Source of the DNA: Roseivivax sp. THAF197b
GTDB lineage: Bacteria; Pseudomonadota; Alphaproteobacteria; Rhodobacterales; Rhodobacteraceae
Length of the DNA stretch: 64,000 nucleotides
Direction: 5' to 3'
NCBI RefSeq assembly: GCF_009363255.1
Contig: NZ_CP045318.1
Coordinates: forward strand, 2,345,501-2,409,500
This document shows positions 27,773-35,305 of this stretch, in pieces; position 1 is the stretch's first letter, and every line of letters starts with the position of its first letter. The notes beneath the pieces are model-generated. The model saw nothing but the letters and a program-made list of their open reading frames with translations. It was not told the DNA's origin and did no database searches. Position numbers and translations under genes: made by a program.

Positions 27773-28344
27773 TAGAGCCTCTTTTCATCAAATATTACGG
27801 CAAAAGGCACTAAATCGACAGCGAATAACATTCCAAAGAACGACAGCACTATCAATAAAAAATAGATAAACCAAACACTCGCTTGACTTTCCGAATTCCA
27901 AATGTCGTGAAATCCAATCTTGCTTGCCATTCCACGGGCATTCATGATTGAAAGGTCAGAGACATCGGAACTCTTGCATAGACCATCCAAAGAAAATGGT
28001 CGAGCGACTGGAATTCCTACCTTCCCGCCCTTGATATCTTGGCTAAATTTTTCCGTTGAGAGGTAATGACCGATCTCGCGATCTCGCCAAATGAAGCAGT
28101 CTTGGAACGCTTTGAACATTGCGTCGAAATAAAGCAGGAAGCCATTCACAAAAATCGCAAGAAAGCACACCCACCATGCGGACTCTTCTCTAACGGCTAT
28201 TCCAATTGATACACCTGTAAACGCGACGGCCCAGCTTCGAAAACGCGTCAATTGCGCGCCTAGCGAAGAAATCGAGTCTTTGGTTTGACGCCAGTCTTGC
28301 ATCAAAACTTCAAACTTTAAGTCAACCGCCTTTTTTTTCGTCAT
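27772..28344 (-). CDS. AT-rich three-helix membrane protein of unknown function, inserted in the operon
   Basis: Unrecognised 190-residue protein. Predicted layout: basic/amphipathic N-terminus (1-35), membrane helices at about 37-52 and 56-74, a cytoplasmic-looking segment 75-150 beginning LYFDAMFKAFQDCFIWRDRE, and a third helix at 156-176. Composition is unlike its surroundings: sampled 60-base lines are 37-48 percent GC against roughly 65 percent nearby, with many A/T-ending codons. The frame fits exactly between neighbours: its ATG is nine bases after the dihydropyrimidinase stop and its TAA shares a base with the ATPase ATG. The two-helix-plus-polar-segment layout recalls SLATT-type membrane proteins found with defence and nucleotide-signalling systems, but this is impression only. 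Likely recent acquisition. Confidence 0.75.
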   Translation of the reverse strand: MTKKKAVDLKFEVLMQDWRQTKDSISSLGAQLTRFRSWAVAFTGVSIGIAVREESAWWVCFLAIFVNGFLLYFDAMFKAFQDCFIWRDREIGHYLSTEKFSQDIKGGKVGIPVARPFSLDGLCKSSDVSDLSIMNARGMASKIGFHDIWNSESQASVWFIYFLLIVLSFFGMLFAVDLVPFAVIFDEKRL

Positions 28345-28352
28345 CTGTCACC

Positions 28353-29813
28353 TCAAATACCCGCCGGAATGTTCATCGGATCGCGCTGGATCATCTTAGG
28401 CGCGGTCAGCGCCTTCCACTTGGACAGCGCGGTATGCGCCGAGGGGAAGGCCGGGCGCGGCACGAAGCGGCCCCTTCCGGGCTGGGGCTGGCTGTTCTGA
28501 CCCCAAGCCCAGATGACCTCGCCGCGCGAGAGCGTGTAGCGCGGCTGAGCGGTGACCTCGAAGCCCTCGAACACGTTGTAATCGAGGATGGAGTGATGGT
28601 TCGAAGCCGAGATCGTCTTGGTGATCGACGGATCCCAGACGACGATATCCGCATCGGCCCCTTCCACGAGCGCGCCCTTCTTGGGGTAGATGTTGAGGAT
28701 CTTGGCGACGTTCGACGAGGTCACGGCGACGAATTCGTTCATCGTCAGGCGGCCCGTCTCGACCCCTTGTGTCCAGAGCACGCCGAGCCGTTCCTCCAGC
28801 CCGTTCGAGCCGTTGGGGATCTTGGTGAAATCGCCCACGCCCATGCGCTTCTGCTCGGTGGAGAAGGCGGCGTGGTCGGTGGCCACGACCTGCAGGCTGC
28901 CCGCCTGAAGCCCGGCCCAGAGCCCGTCCTGATGCTCTTTCGAACGGAAGGGCGGCGACATCACGCGGCGCGCGGCGTGGTCCCAATCCTTGTTGAAATA
29001 CTCGCTCTCATCTAGGGTCAGGAACTGCGCCAGCGGCTCGCCATAGACCCGCATGCCCTTCTGTCGCGCGCGCCGGATCGCTTCGTGCGCCTGCTCGCAG
29101 GAGACATGCACGATATAAAGCGGCACGCCCGCCGCATCGGCGATCATGATGGCGCGGTTGGCGGCCTCACCCTCCACTTCCGGCGGGCGCGAATAGGCGT
29201 GACCTTCCGGCCCGGTGATGCCCTTCGCCAGCATCTCCTGCTGCAGATCGGCGACGATATCACCGTTCTCCGCATGCACCATCGGCAGCGCGCCCAACTC
29301 CTTGCAGCGCTTGAAGGAGGCGAACATCTCGTCGTCCTCGATCATCAGCGCGCCCTTGTAGGCCATGAAATGCTTGAAGGAATTGACGCCCATATCGACG
29401 GCATCCTTCATCTCGTTGAAGATCGTCTCGTTCCAGCCGGTGATGGCCATATGATAGCCGATGTCGGAGCAGATCTGCGGCGCGGACTTGCGGTGCCATT
29501 CGTTGATCGCGTTCTTGATCGAGCCGTCGGCCCCCGGCAGGCAGAAATCGACAAGCATCGTGGTGCCGCCACAGGCCGCGGCCCAGGTGCCGGTCTCGAA
29601 GGTCTCGGCGGCGGTGGTGCCCATGAAGGGCATCTCCAGATGCGTGTGCGGGTCGATGCCGCCGGGGATCACGTAGGCGCCTTCGGCGTCGATATATTCG
29701 TCGCCTTTCAGGTCCTCGCCGATCTGCTTGATCGTTTCGCCCTCGATCAGGATATCGGCCTTCCAGGTGCGGTCGGCGGTGACGATGGTGCCGTTCTTGA
29801 TGACCTTGGTCAT
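28353..29813 (-). CDS. hydA: Dihydropyrimidinase (D-hydantoinase)
   Basis: Zinc amidohydrolase (486 aa) opening the ring of 5,6-dihydrouracil or dihydrothymine to N-carbamoyl-beta-amino acids, second step of reductive pyrimidine breakdown. Metal-binding GIDPHTHLEMPF, the carbamylated-lysine region SFKHFMAYKGAL, later histidines in MVHAENGD and YIVHVSCEQA, and the substrate region VATDHAAFSTEQKRMG are typical. The ATG at 29813 has a GGGAG site; an upstream in-frame ATG lacks family similarity. Neighbours encode the preceding dehydrogenase (preA/preT, divergent block) and the following amidohydrolase. Confidence 0.95.
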   Translation of the reverse strand: MTKVIKNGTIVTADRTWKADILIEGETIKQIGEDLKGDEYIDAEGAYVIPGGIDPHTHLEMPFMGTTAAETFETGTWAAACGGTTMLVDFCLPGADGSIKNAINEWHRKSAPQICSDIGYHMAITGWNETIFNEMKDAVDMGVNSFKHFMAYKGALMIEDDEMFASFKRCKELGALPMVHAENGDIVADLQQEMLAKGITGPEGHAYSRPPEVEGEAANRAIMIADAAGVPLYIVHVSCEQAHEAIRRARQKGMRVYGEPLAQFLTLDESEYFNKDWDHAARRVMSPPFRSKEHQDGLWAGLQAGSLQVVATDHAAFSTEQKRMGVGDFTKIPNGSNGLEERLGVLWTQGVETGRLTMNEFVAVTSSNVAKILNIYPKKGALVEGADADIVVWDPSITKTISASNHHSILDYNVFEGFEVTAQPRYTLSRGEVIWAWGQNSQPQPGRGRFVPRPAFPSAHTALSKWKALTAPKMIQRDPMNIPAGI

Positions 29814-29880
29814 GGTGTCTCTCCCTGCGTTGGTTCGCATATTTTCTGGGGCGCGTGGCCCGGTGGACCAGAGCCCGGCC

Positions 29881-31131
29881 TTATTCGACGATCTCCGCCG
29901 TCTCGACCACGGCATGCATCAGCACATCCGTCCCGGCCGCGGCCCAATCCTTGGAAATCTCCTCGGCCTCGTTGTGGCTCAGGCCGTCCACGCAAGGGCA
30001 CATGATCATCGCCGTGGGCGCCACCTGGTTGATCCAGCAGGCATCGTGCCCCGCGCCCGAGATGATATCCATATGCGAATAGCCCAGCCGTTCGGCGGCA
30101 TCGCGCACGGCCTTGACGCAGCCTTCATCGAAGGCCACGGGATCGAAGCCGCCGACCTTCTCGAAGACGACCTCGAGCCCCATCTCGTCGGCGATCGTCT
30201 GACCCTCGACGCGCAGCCTTGTCTCCATATCCTCGATCACCGAAAGGTCGGGACAGCGGAAATCGACCGTGAAGACGACCTTTCCGGGGATCACGTTGCG
30301 CGAATTGGGATAGACGTCGATATGTCCCGCAGCGCCCACGGCATGGGGCTTGTGCGACCAGGCGATCTCGTCGACCTTTTCGAGGATGCGCGCCATGCCG
30401 AGGCCCGCATTCTTGCGCATCGGCATGGGCGTCGAGCCGGTATGCGCGTCCTTGCCCGTCACCGTCACCTGCGTCCAGCTGAGGCCCTGGCCATGCGTGA
30501 CGACACCGATATCCTTCTTTTCGGCCTCGAGGATCGGTCCCTGTTCAATGTGCAGCTCGAAGAAGGCATGCATCTTCCGTGCGCCCACCTCTTCGTCGCC
30601 CTTCCAGCCGATGCGGGTCAGCTCATCTCCGAAGGTCTTGCCTGCCGCGTCGGTCCGGGCGTACGCCCAGTCCTGATCGTGAATGCCCGCGAAAACGCCC
30701 GAGGACAGCATGGCGGGCGCAAAGCGCGTACCTTCTTCGTTGGTGAAATTCGTCACCACGATCGGGTGCTTGGTCTTGATCCCCAGGTCATTGAGCGTGC
30801 GCAGGATCTCCAGCCCGCCCAGCACACCCAGAACGCCGTCATATTTGCCGCCCGTGGGCTGGGTGTCGAGATGGCTGCCAACATAGACAGGCAGCGCATC
30901 GGGATCGGTGCCCTCGCGGCGCGCGAACATGTTGCCCATCTGGTCGAGCCCCATGCTGCAGCCCGCCGCCTCGCACCAGGATTGAAAAAGCGCGCGCCCT
31001 TCCGCATCCTCATCCGTGAGGGTCTGGCGATTGTTGCCACCCGCAACGCCGGGGCCGATCTTGGCCATCTCCATCAGGCTGTCCCAGAGCCGGTCGCCAT
31101 TGATCCTGAGATTTTCGCCTGGTGCTGCCAT
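29881..31131 (-). CDS. N-carbamoyl-beta-alanine amidohydrolase (Zn-dependent, M20 family)
   Basis: M20-family hydantoinase/carbamoylase (416 aa), equivalent to PydC/HyuC, releasing beta-alanine (or 3-aminoisobutyrate), CO2 and ammonia from the carbamoyl amino acid. Metal ligands lie in VGSHLDTQPTGGKYDGVLG, NEEGTRFAPAM and, at the C-terminus, SGAGHDACWINQV and DGLSHNEAEE. It is the first gene of the minus-strand operon; the RutR-like operator lies 54 bases above its start. Third and last step of the reductive pyrimidine route. Confidence 0.93.
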   Translation of the reverse strand: MAAPGENLRINGDRLWDSLMEMAKIGPGVAGGNNRQTLTDEDAEGRALFQSWCEAAGCSMGLDQMGNMFARREGTDPDALPVYVGSHLDTQPTGGKYDGVLGVLGGLEILRTLNDLGIKTKHPIVVTNFTNEEGTRFAPAMLSSGVFAGIHDQDWAYARTDAAGKTFGDELTRIGWKGDEEVGARKMHAFFELHIEQGPILEAEKKDIGVVTHGQGLSWTQVTVTGKDAHTGSTPMPMRKNAGLGMARILEKVDEIAWSHKPHAVGAAGHIDVYPNSRNVIPGKVVFTVDFRCPDLSVIEDMETRLRVEGQTIADEMGLEVVFEKVGGFDPVAFDEGCVKAVRDAAERLGYSHMDIISGAGHDACWINQVAPTAMIMCPCVDGLSHNEAEEISKDWAAAGTDVLMHAVVETAEIVE

Positions 31132-31185
31132 GTCTCGTCCCTGTCGCTTGTCTTCGGAGCGGCTTGACCGCGCCCCGTGTGGTTT

Positions 31186-31201
31186 TTTACCATTTGGTCA
31201 A
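31186..31201. promoter_or_regulatory. RutR-type operator
   Basis: The 16-bp site TTTACCA-TT-TGGTCAA matches the published RutR palindrome TTGACCA-NN-TGGTCAA at all but one defined position. It sits between the divergent amidohydrolase gene (start 31131) and the rutR-like gene (start 31313), where it could control both. A TTGACC hexamer at 31164-31169 could be a -35 for the plus strand, with the operator over the -10 area. Confidence 0.75.
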
Positions 31202-31312
31202 GACACGATTGCAACCGCCCGCCCCCCTGTCAAGCGGCGCAACCCTTCACCCGCGCGCATCCGGCCATCCTGCGATGCCAGTGCCTAGAAGCGCATCATC
31301 AGGAACCCGTCC

Positions 31313-31963
31313 ATGGACACGTCTGCTCGCCCCGCGCCCGAAAAGCCCGAGGGAAAACCCCTCAGCCGCATTCAGATGCGGAACCGTGAACGGATCCTCG
31401 ACGCGGCGCTTGATGTGTTCTCATCCCAAGGTTTCCGCGGTGCCACGCTCGATGAGATTGCGGACAGGGCAGGCATGTCAAAGCCGAACATCCTGTATTA
31501 TTTCGATGGCAAGGAAGCGATCCACGTGGCGCTTCTGAACGGCCTGATGGCCAAATGGTTGGCGCCGCTCGAGGCCCTGCGCGACGAGGACTCGCCGCTC
31601 GATGCGCTCATGGCCTATGTGGCGACCAAGCTCGACATGAGCCGGTCCATGCCGCGCGAAAGCCGTCTGTTCGCGAATGAAGTCCTGCAGGGCGCGCCCC
31701 GGATGGGACCTCATCTTCGCGCCGGATTGAAACCGCTCTTCGACGAAAAATGTCGGTTGATCCGGCGCTGGATCGAGGCGGGCCGGATCGCGCCGGTCGA
31801 CCCGGAGCATTTGCTCTTCACGATCTGGGCGGTCACCCAGCATTACGCGGATTTCGAAGCGCAGGTCGATGTGCTCGTGGCCGGACAGGCCGGTGGCTGG
31901 GACCGTGCGACAGCACATGTAGACGGCATGTTTCGCACGCTTCTGTCTCCGCAGCGCGCTTAA
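31313..31963 (+). CDS. rutR: TetR-family regulator, RutR type
   Basis: TetR regulator (216 aa) with N-terminal helix-turn-helix (about residues 22-68; RERILDAALDVFSSQGFRGATLDEIADRAGMSKPN split around the turn) and the C-terminal domain type found in E. coli RutR (YMSRSMPRESRLFANEVLQGAP region, GRIAPVDPEHLLFTIWAVTQHYADF). E. coli RutR senses uracil and thymine. Here no rut genes are present; the gene is instead divergent from the reductive pathway operon with a RutR-like operator between, so it most likely induces pyrimidine breakdown when uracil is present. Confidence 0.9.
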   Translation: MDTSARPAPEKPEGKPLSRIQMRNRERILDAALDVFSSQGFRGATLDEIADRAGMSKPNILYYFDGKEAIHVALLNGLMAKWLAPLEALRDEDSPLDALMAYVATKLDMSRSMPRESRLFANEVLQGAPRMGPHLRAGLKPLFDEKCRLIRRWIEAGRIAPVDPEHLLFTIWAVTQHYADFEAQVDVLVAGQAGGWDRATAHVDGMFRTLLSPQRA

Positions 31964-31997
31964 CGTCCTTTTAACCGAGCGCGCTGTAGGAAGACGC

Positions 31998-32234
31998 ATG
32001 CAGATGCAGCGCGTCACCACCCTCCCGACCCGGGAACAATGGCTGGCTCAATTGTTTGGAGCCCAGGCCGTTGCGAAAGGAGGTGTTGTCCGACGCGCGA
32101 CGAGGGATGTGGACCGGATGATCGGGCGGGACGCATTCAAACGCGAAGTTCGATTGCGCGGATTTCACCTGGTGGAATGCGGAGGGCAGATGATTGTCAT
32201 CTGCAACGCCGGGCAATTGACGGTGCTCGTCTGA
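31998..32234 (+). CDS. Small conserved-looking protein of unknown function
   Basis: Predicted 78-residue protein 34 bases after rutR, with a GGAAG ribosome site nine bases before the ATG. It is basic and shows an ordered pattern (WLAQLFGAQAVAKGGVVRRATRDV, IGRDAFKREVRLRGFHLVECGGQMIVICN), suggesting a compact alpha/beta fold rather than noise. Similar small proteins occur in Rhodobacteraceae and are sometimes misnamed after anthranilate isomerase; I assign no function. Confidence 0.65.
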   Translation: MQMQRVTTLPTREQWLAQLFGAQAVAKGGVVRRATRDVDRMIGRDAFKREVRLRGFHLVECGGQMIVICNAGQLTVLV

Positions 32235-32248
32235 GTGCAACGATGTCG

Positions 32249-32270
32249 CACGATCTTAAATAAGATCGTG
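32249..32270. terminator. Perfect hairpin, possible bidirectional terminator (first of two)
   Basis: Ten-base perfect inverted repeat CACGATCTTA / TAAGATCGTG around two bases. It lies 15 bases after the stop of the 78-residue gene and about 120 bases beyond the preA stop on the other strand. There is no clean U-tract, but the position between convergent genes suits termination. Confidence 0.5.
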
Positions 32271-32271
32271 A

Positions 32272-32295
32272 TAAGATTATTCATTAATAATCTTA
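32272..32295. terminator. Perfect AT-rich hairpin (second of two)
   Basis: Ten-base perfect inverted repeat TAAGATTATT / AATAATCTTA around CATT, one base after the previous hairpin. The surrounding 60 bases are strikingly AT-rich for this genome. Together the pair separates the rutR unit from the convergent preT-preA unit. Confidence 0.5.
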
Positions 32296-32393
32296 ACTTA
32301 CGCGAGGCATCGAAATGAAATCATAGTTCAGGATGGCAGCCACGACATGAAGCCTACCGCCATCCCTAAAGTCATTGTCCCGAGGCCCCGGCC

Positions 32394-33701
32394 TTACTCG
32401 GCCGCCTCCACCGACATCGGATTGTTCGGATGCTGCGTCCAGTTCGCATAGGCCTCCTCGACCACGCGTCCGGTTCTGGGATCTGTTTCTCCCGGAGCCA
32501 TTTCCACCATCGAGATGCAATTCTCAACCGGGCAGACGTCGACACAGAGATTGCAGGCGACGCATTCCTCATCGATGACCTCGAACACCCTTCCCGGCTT
32601 CATGGCAATCGCCTGGTGCGAGGTATCCTCGCAGGCGGCATAGCAGCGACCGCACTGGATGCAGGCGTCCTGATCGATCCGGGCCTTGGTGACGTAATTG
32701 AGGTTCAGATATTGCCAGTCGGTCACGTTGGGCACCGCCATGCCGACAAAATCCGACGTGTTCGTGTAGCCCTTTTCGTCCATCCAGGCAGACAGACCGC
32801 GCTTCATCTCTTCCACGATACGGAAACCGTAGGTCATGGCGGCGGTGCAGACCTGAACATTGCCGCAGCCCAGCGCCATGAACTCCGCGGCGTCCCGCCA
32901 TGTGGTCACGCCACCGATGCCGGAGATCGGCAGGCCGTGCGTGGCTTCGGCGCGGGCAATTTCGGACACCATCGACAGCGCGATGGGTTTAACGGCCGGG
33001 CCACAATAGCCGCCGTGGCTGCCCTTCCCGTCAATCGTCGGCTGCGGGCACATCTGGTCAAGGTCGACCGAGGTGATCGAATTGATCGTGTTGATCAAGG
33101 AAACCGCATCCGCGCCACCGTTGCGGGCCGCCTCCGCGGGCTTCCGGATATCGGTGATGTTCGGTGTCAGCTTCACGATCACCGGCTTGTCGTAATATTG
33201 CTTGCACCAGCGCGTGACCATTTCGATGTATTCCGGGACCTGCCCCACGGCAGAGCCCATGCCACGCTCGCTCATCCCGTGCGGACAGCCGAAATTCAGC
33301 TCGATCCCGTCTGCGCCGGTCTCCGCCACCCGCGGCAGGATCGCTTTCCACTCGGCTTCTTCGCAAGGCACCATGATCGACGCGATCAGGGCCCGGTCGG
33401 GGTAGTCGGCCTTGACGCGGGCCATCTCCTCGAGATTGACCGAAAGCGGCCGGTCGGTGATCAGCTCGATATTATTGAGCCCCAGAAGGCGCCGATCCGC
33501 TCCATAGATGGCGCCGTAACGCGGGCCGTTCACATTGACGACGGGCGGCCCTTCCGAGCCCAGCGTCTTCCACACGACGCCGCCCCAGCCCGCCTCGAAG
33601 GCGCGACGCACGTTGTATTCCTTGTCGGTCGGCGGCGCGGAGGCCAGCCAGAACGGGTTCGGGCTTTCAATGCCCACGAAGTTGGTCGTCAGATCGGCCA
33701 T
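32394..33701 (-). CDS. preA: NAD-dependent dihydropyrimidine dehydrogenase subunit PreA
   Basis: FMN- and Fe-S-containing subunit (435 aa) reducing uracil or thymine to the dihydro form. N-terminal barrel like dihydroorotate dehydrogenase (GIESPNPFWLASAPPTDKEYN, NFGCPHGMSERGMG, VKLTPNITDI, GIGGVTTWRDAAEF); C-terminal ferredoxin domain with two 4Fe-4S motifs, CIQCGRCYAAC and CVACNLCVDVCPVENC. The ATG at 33701 has AAGGAGA ten bases upstream. It lies 37 bases after preT and forms the heterodimer with it; first step of the pathway completed by the hydA and amidohydrolase genes. Confidence 0.95.
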   Translation of the reverse strand: MADLTTNFVGIESPNPFWLASAPPTDKEYNVRRAFEAGWGGVVWKTLGSEGPPVVNVNGPRYGAIYGADRRLLGLNNIELITDRPLSVNLEEMARVKADYPDRALIASIMVPCEEAEWKAILPRVAETGADGIELNFGCPHGMSERGMGSAVGQVPEYIEMVTRWCKQYYDKPVIVKLTPNITDIRKPAEAARNGGADAVSLINTINSITSVDLDQMCPQPTIDGKGSHGGYCGPAVKPIALSMVSEIARAEATHGLPISGIGGVTTWRDAAEFMALGCGNVQVCTAAMTYGFRIVEEMKRGLSAWMDEKGYTNTSDFVGMAVPNVTDWQYLNLNYVTKARIDQDACIQCGRCYAACEDTSHQAIAMKPGRVFEVIDEECVACNLCVDVCPVENCISMVEMAPGETDPRTGRVVEEAYANWTQHPNNPMSVEAAE

Positions 33702-33738
33702 GTCTTTGTCTCCTTGTCGGGCAATCAGTGCCGGGCAA

Positions 33739-35073
33739 TCAGCGTGCCGCGCCCATGAGGCTTGCGTGGATGTCGGCGGCGGCGTCGCGTCCTTCGGCAA
33801 CGGCAACCACGGTCAGGTCATCGCCCGGCGTGCAATCCCCGCCGGCCCAGACCTTGGCGCGCGAGGTCTGCCCCGTCGCGCTGACCTTCAACTTGCGGCC
33901 ATCCACCTCGAAATCGTCAGGGGCGACCAGCGTCTGGCCGATGGCGCGGAAGACCTGATCTGCCGCGAGACGAATGGTCTGACCGGTCCCGACGAGGCCT
34001 GCGCCGTCCTCCCTGGTGTATTCCAGCTCGATCTCGACTGCGGCGCCGTTGCCATGCACGGCAACCGGCTTGACGTTGCACAGGATCCGGACCCCCTTGG
34101 AGGTCGCGAGGTCCTGCTCGTAGCGCGAGGCCCCCATCTGGTCCTGCCCGCGACGATAGGCGATCGTCACGCTTTCGGCGCCCAGAAGCTTCGATTGCAC
34201 CGCGGCGTCGATCGCGGTCATGCCGCCGCCGATCACCACCACATTGCGCCCCACCGCCAGATCCGTGAGATCCGAGGCCTGACGGAGATCGGCAATGAAG
34301 CTCACCGCATCCTCGACACCGTCCCGCGACGCACCGTCGACATCGAGGGCATTCACATTGCCCAGCCCGATCCCGAGGAAGACGGCATCATAGGCGTCCT
34401 CAAGCGCGGCCAGGGTCAGGTTCTGCCCGAGTGCCTGCCCGTAGCGGACCTCGATACCGCCGATCTGCATGAGCCAGGCCACCTCGGCCTGCGCGAAATC
34501 ATCCGTGCTTTTGTAAGCGGCGATGCCAAACTCGTTGAGCCCGCCGGGCTTGTCCTTTGCCTCGTAGATCACGACGTCATGGCCATGCCGCGCCAGACCA
34601 TGGGCACAAGACAGCCCCGCGGGCCCTGCCCCCACCACGGCAATGCTCTTTCCGGTCGACGCCGCCCGCGTGAAGGGGTGGTCCTGACGGGCCATGACCG
34701 CATCGGTGGCATGTCGCTGCAATCGTCCGATCTCGACCGGTTTGCCTTCCGCGATTTCCCGCACGCAGGCGCCTTCGCAGAGGTCCTCTGTCGGACAAAC
34801 GCGGGCACACATGCCGCCCAGGATGTTCTGCTCGAAGATGGTGCGCCCCGCCTCTTCCGCCTGGCCGGTAGCGATCTGGCGAATGAAAAGCGGTATATCG
34901 ATATCCGTGGGACAGGCCGTCACGCAGGGGGCGTCATAACAAAAATAGCAGCGATCCGCCGCCACGGCGGCCTCGTGCGGATCGAGCGGCGCATGAAGAT
35001 CGGCGAAGTTCGACGCGATCTCCTCCGCGCTCAGGCGGCCTGCGGCGATCCCCGGTGTCAGCGTGTCTGTCAT
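33739..35073 (-). CDS. preT: NAD-dependent dihydropyrimidine dehydrogenase subunit PreT
   Basis: FAD/NAD subunit (444 aa) that passes electrons to PreA. N-terminal cysteine-rich Fe-S region (CYFCYDAPCVTACPTDIDIP and CARVCPTEDLCEGACV), an FAD Rossmann site VGAGPAGLSCAHGL, and an NAD site VVIGGGMTAIDAAVQSK, as in glutamate synthase small subunits and mammalian DPD. It is the first gene of preT-preA; a degenerate RutR-like palindrome lies about 50 bases above its start. Confidence 0.94.
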   Translation of the reverse strand: MTDTLTPGIAAGRLSAEEIASNFADLHAPLDPHEAAVAADRCYFCYDAPCVTACPTDIDIPLFIRQIATGQAEEAGRTIFEQNILGGMCARVCPTEDLCEGACVREIAEGKPVEIGRLQRHATDAVMARQDHPFTRAASTGKSIAVVGAGPAGLSCAHGLARHGHDVVIYEAKDKPGGLNEFGIAAYKSTDDFAQAEVAWLMQIGGIEVRYGQALGQNLTLAALEDAYDAVFLGIGLGNVNALDVDGASRDGVEDAVSFIADLRQASDLTDLAVGRNVVVIGGGMTAIDAAVQSKLLGAESVTIAYRRGQDQMGASRYEQDLATSKGVRILCNVKPVAVHGNGAAVEIELEYTREDGAGLVGTGQTIRLAADQVFRAIGQTLVAPDDFEVDGRKLKVSATGQTSRAKVWAGGDCTPGDDLTVVAVAEGRDAAADIHASLMGAAR

Positions 35074-35123
35074 GCGAATGTCTCCGTTCTGTCCTCGGAT
35101 CTGAGCTTTGCACGGAAAATTTT

Positions 35124-35139
35124 TTTATCAAACGGTAAA
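35124..35139. promoter_or_regulatory. Degenerate RutR-like palindrome upstream of preT
   Basis: TTTATCA-AA-CGGTAAA has the spacing and outer symmetry of the RutR site but matches the consensus at only about ten of fourteen defined positions. It lies 51 bases above the preT start in an AT-rich patch between preT and the divergent helicase gene. Candidate only. Confidence 0.35.
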
Positions 35140-35305
35140 TTTTAGGCATCTGACAAATTCCACCACTGCGCCCCATCCGCCCGGTCGATCCGCCGGACAT
35201 GGCACCCATGCGCCTGCAACATGCGCTGCGGATGGACAGCGCGGCCAAGCTCGGCTATGCCGCACACTTCCGCGCGCCCTGCCCTATCGCGAGCCGCGCC
35301 TGACT

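Noticed and set aside
35074..35305. N-terminal extension of the helicase by 66 codons
   Set aside because: The frame is open but overlaps the preT promoter region and has no helicase similarity before MEIPDMIP.
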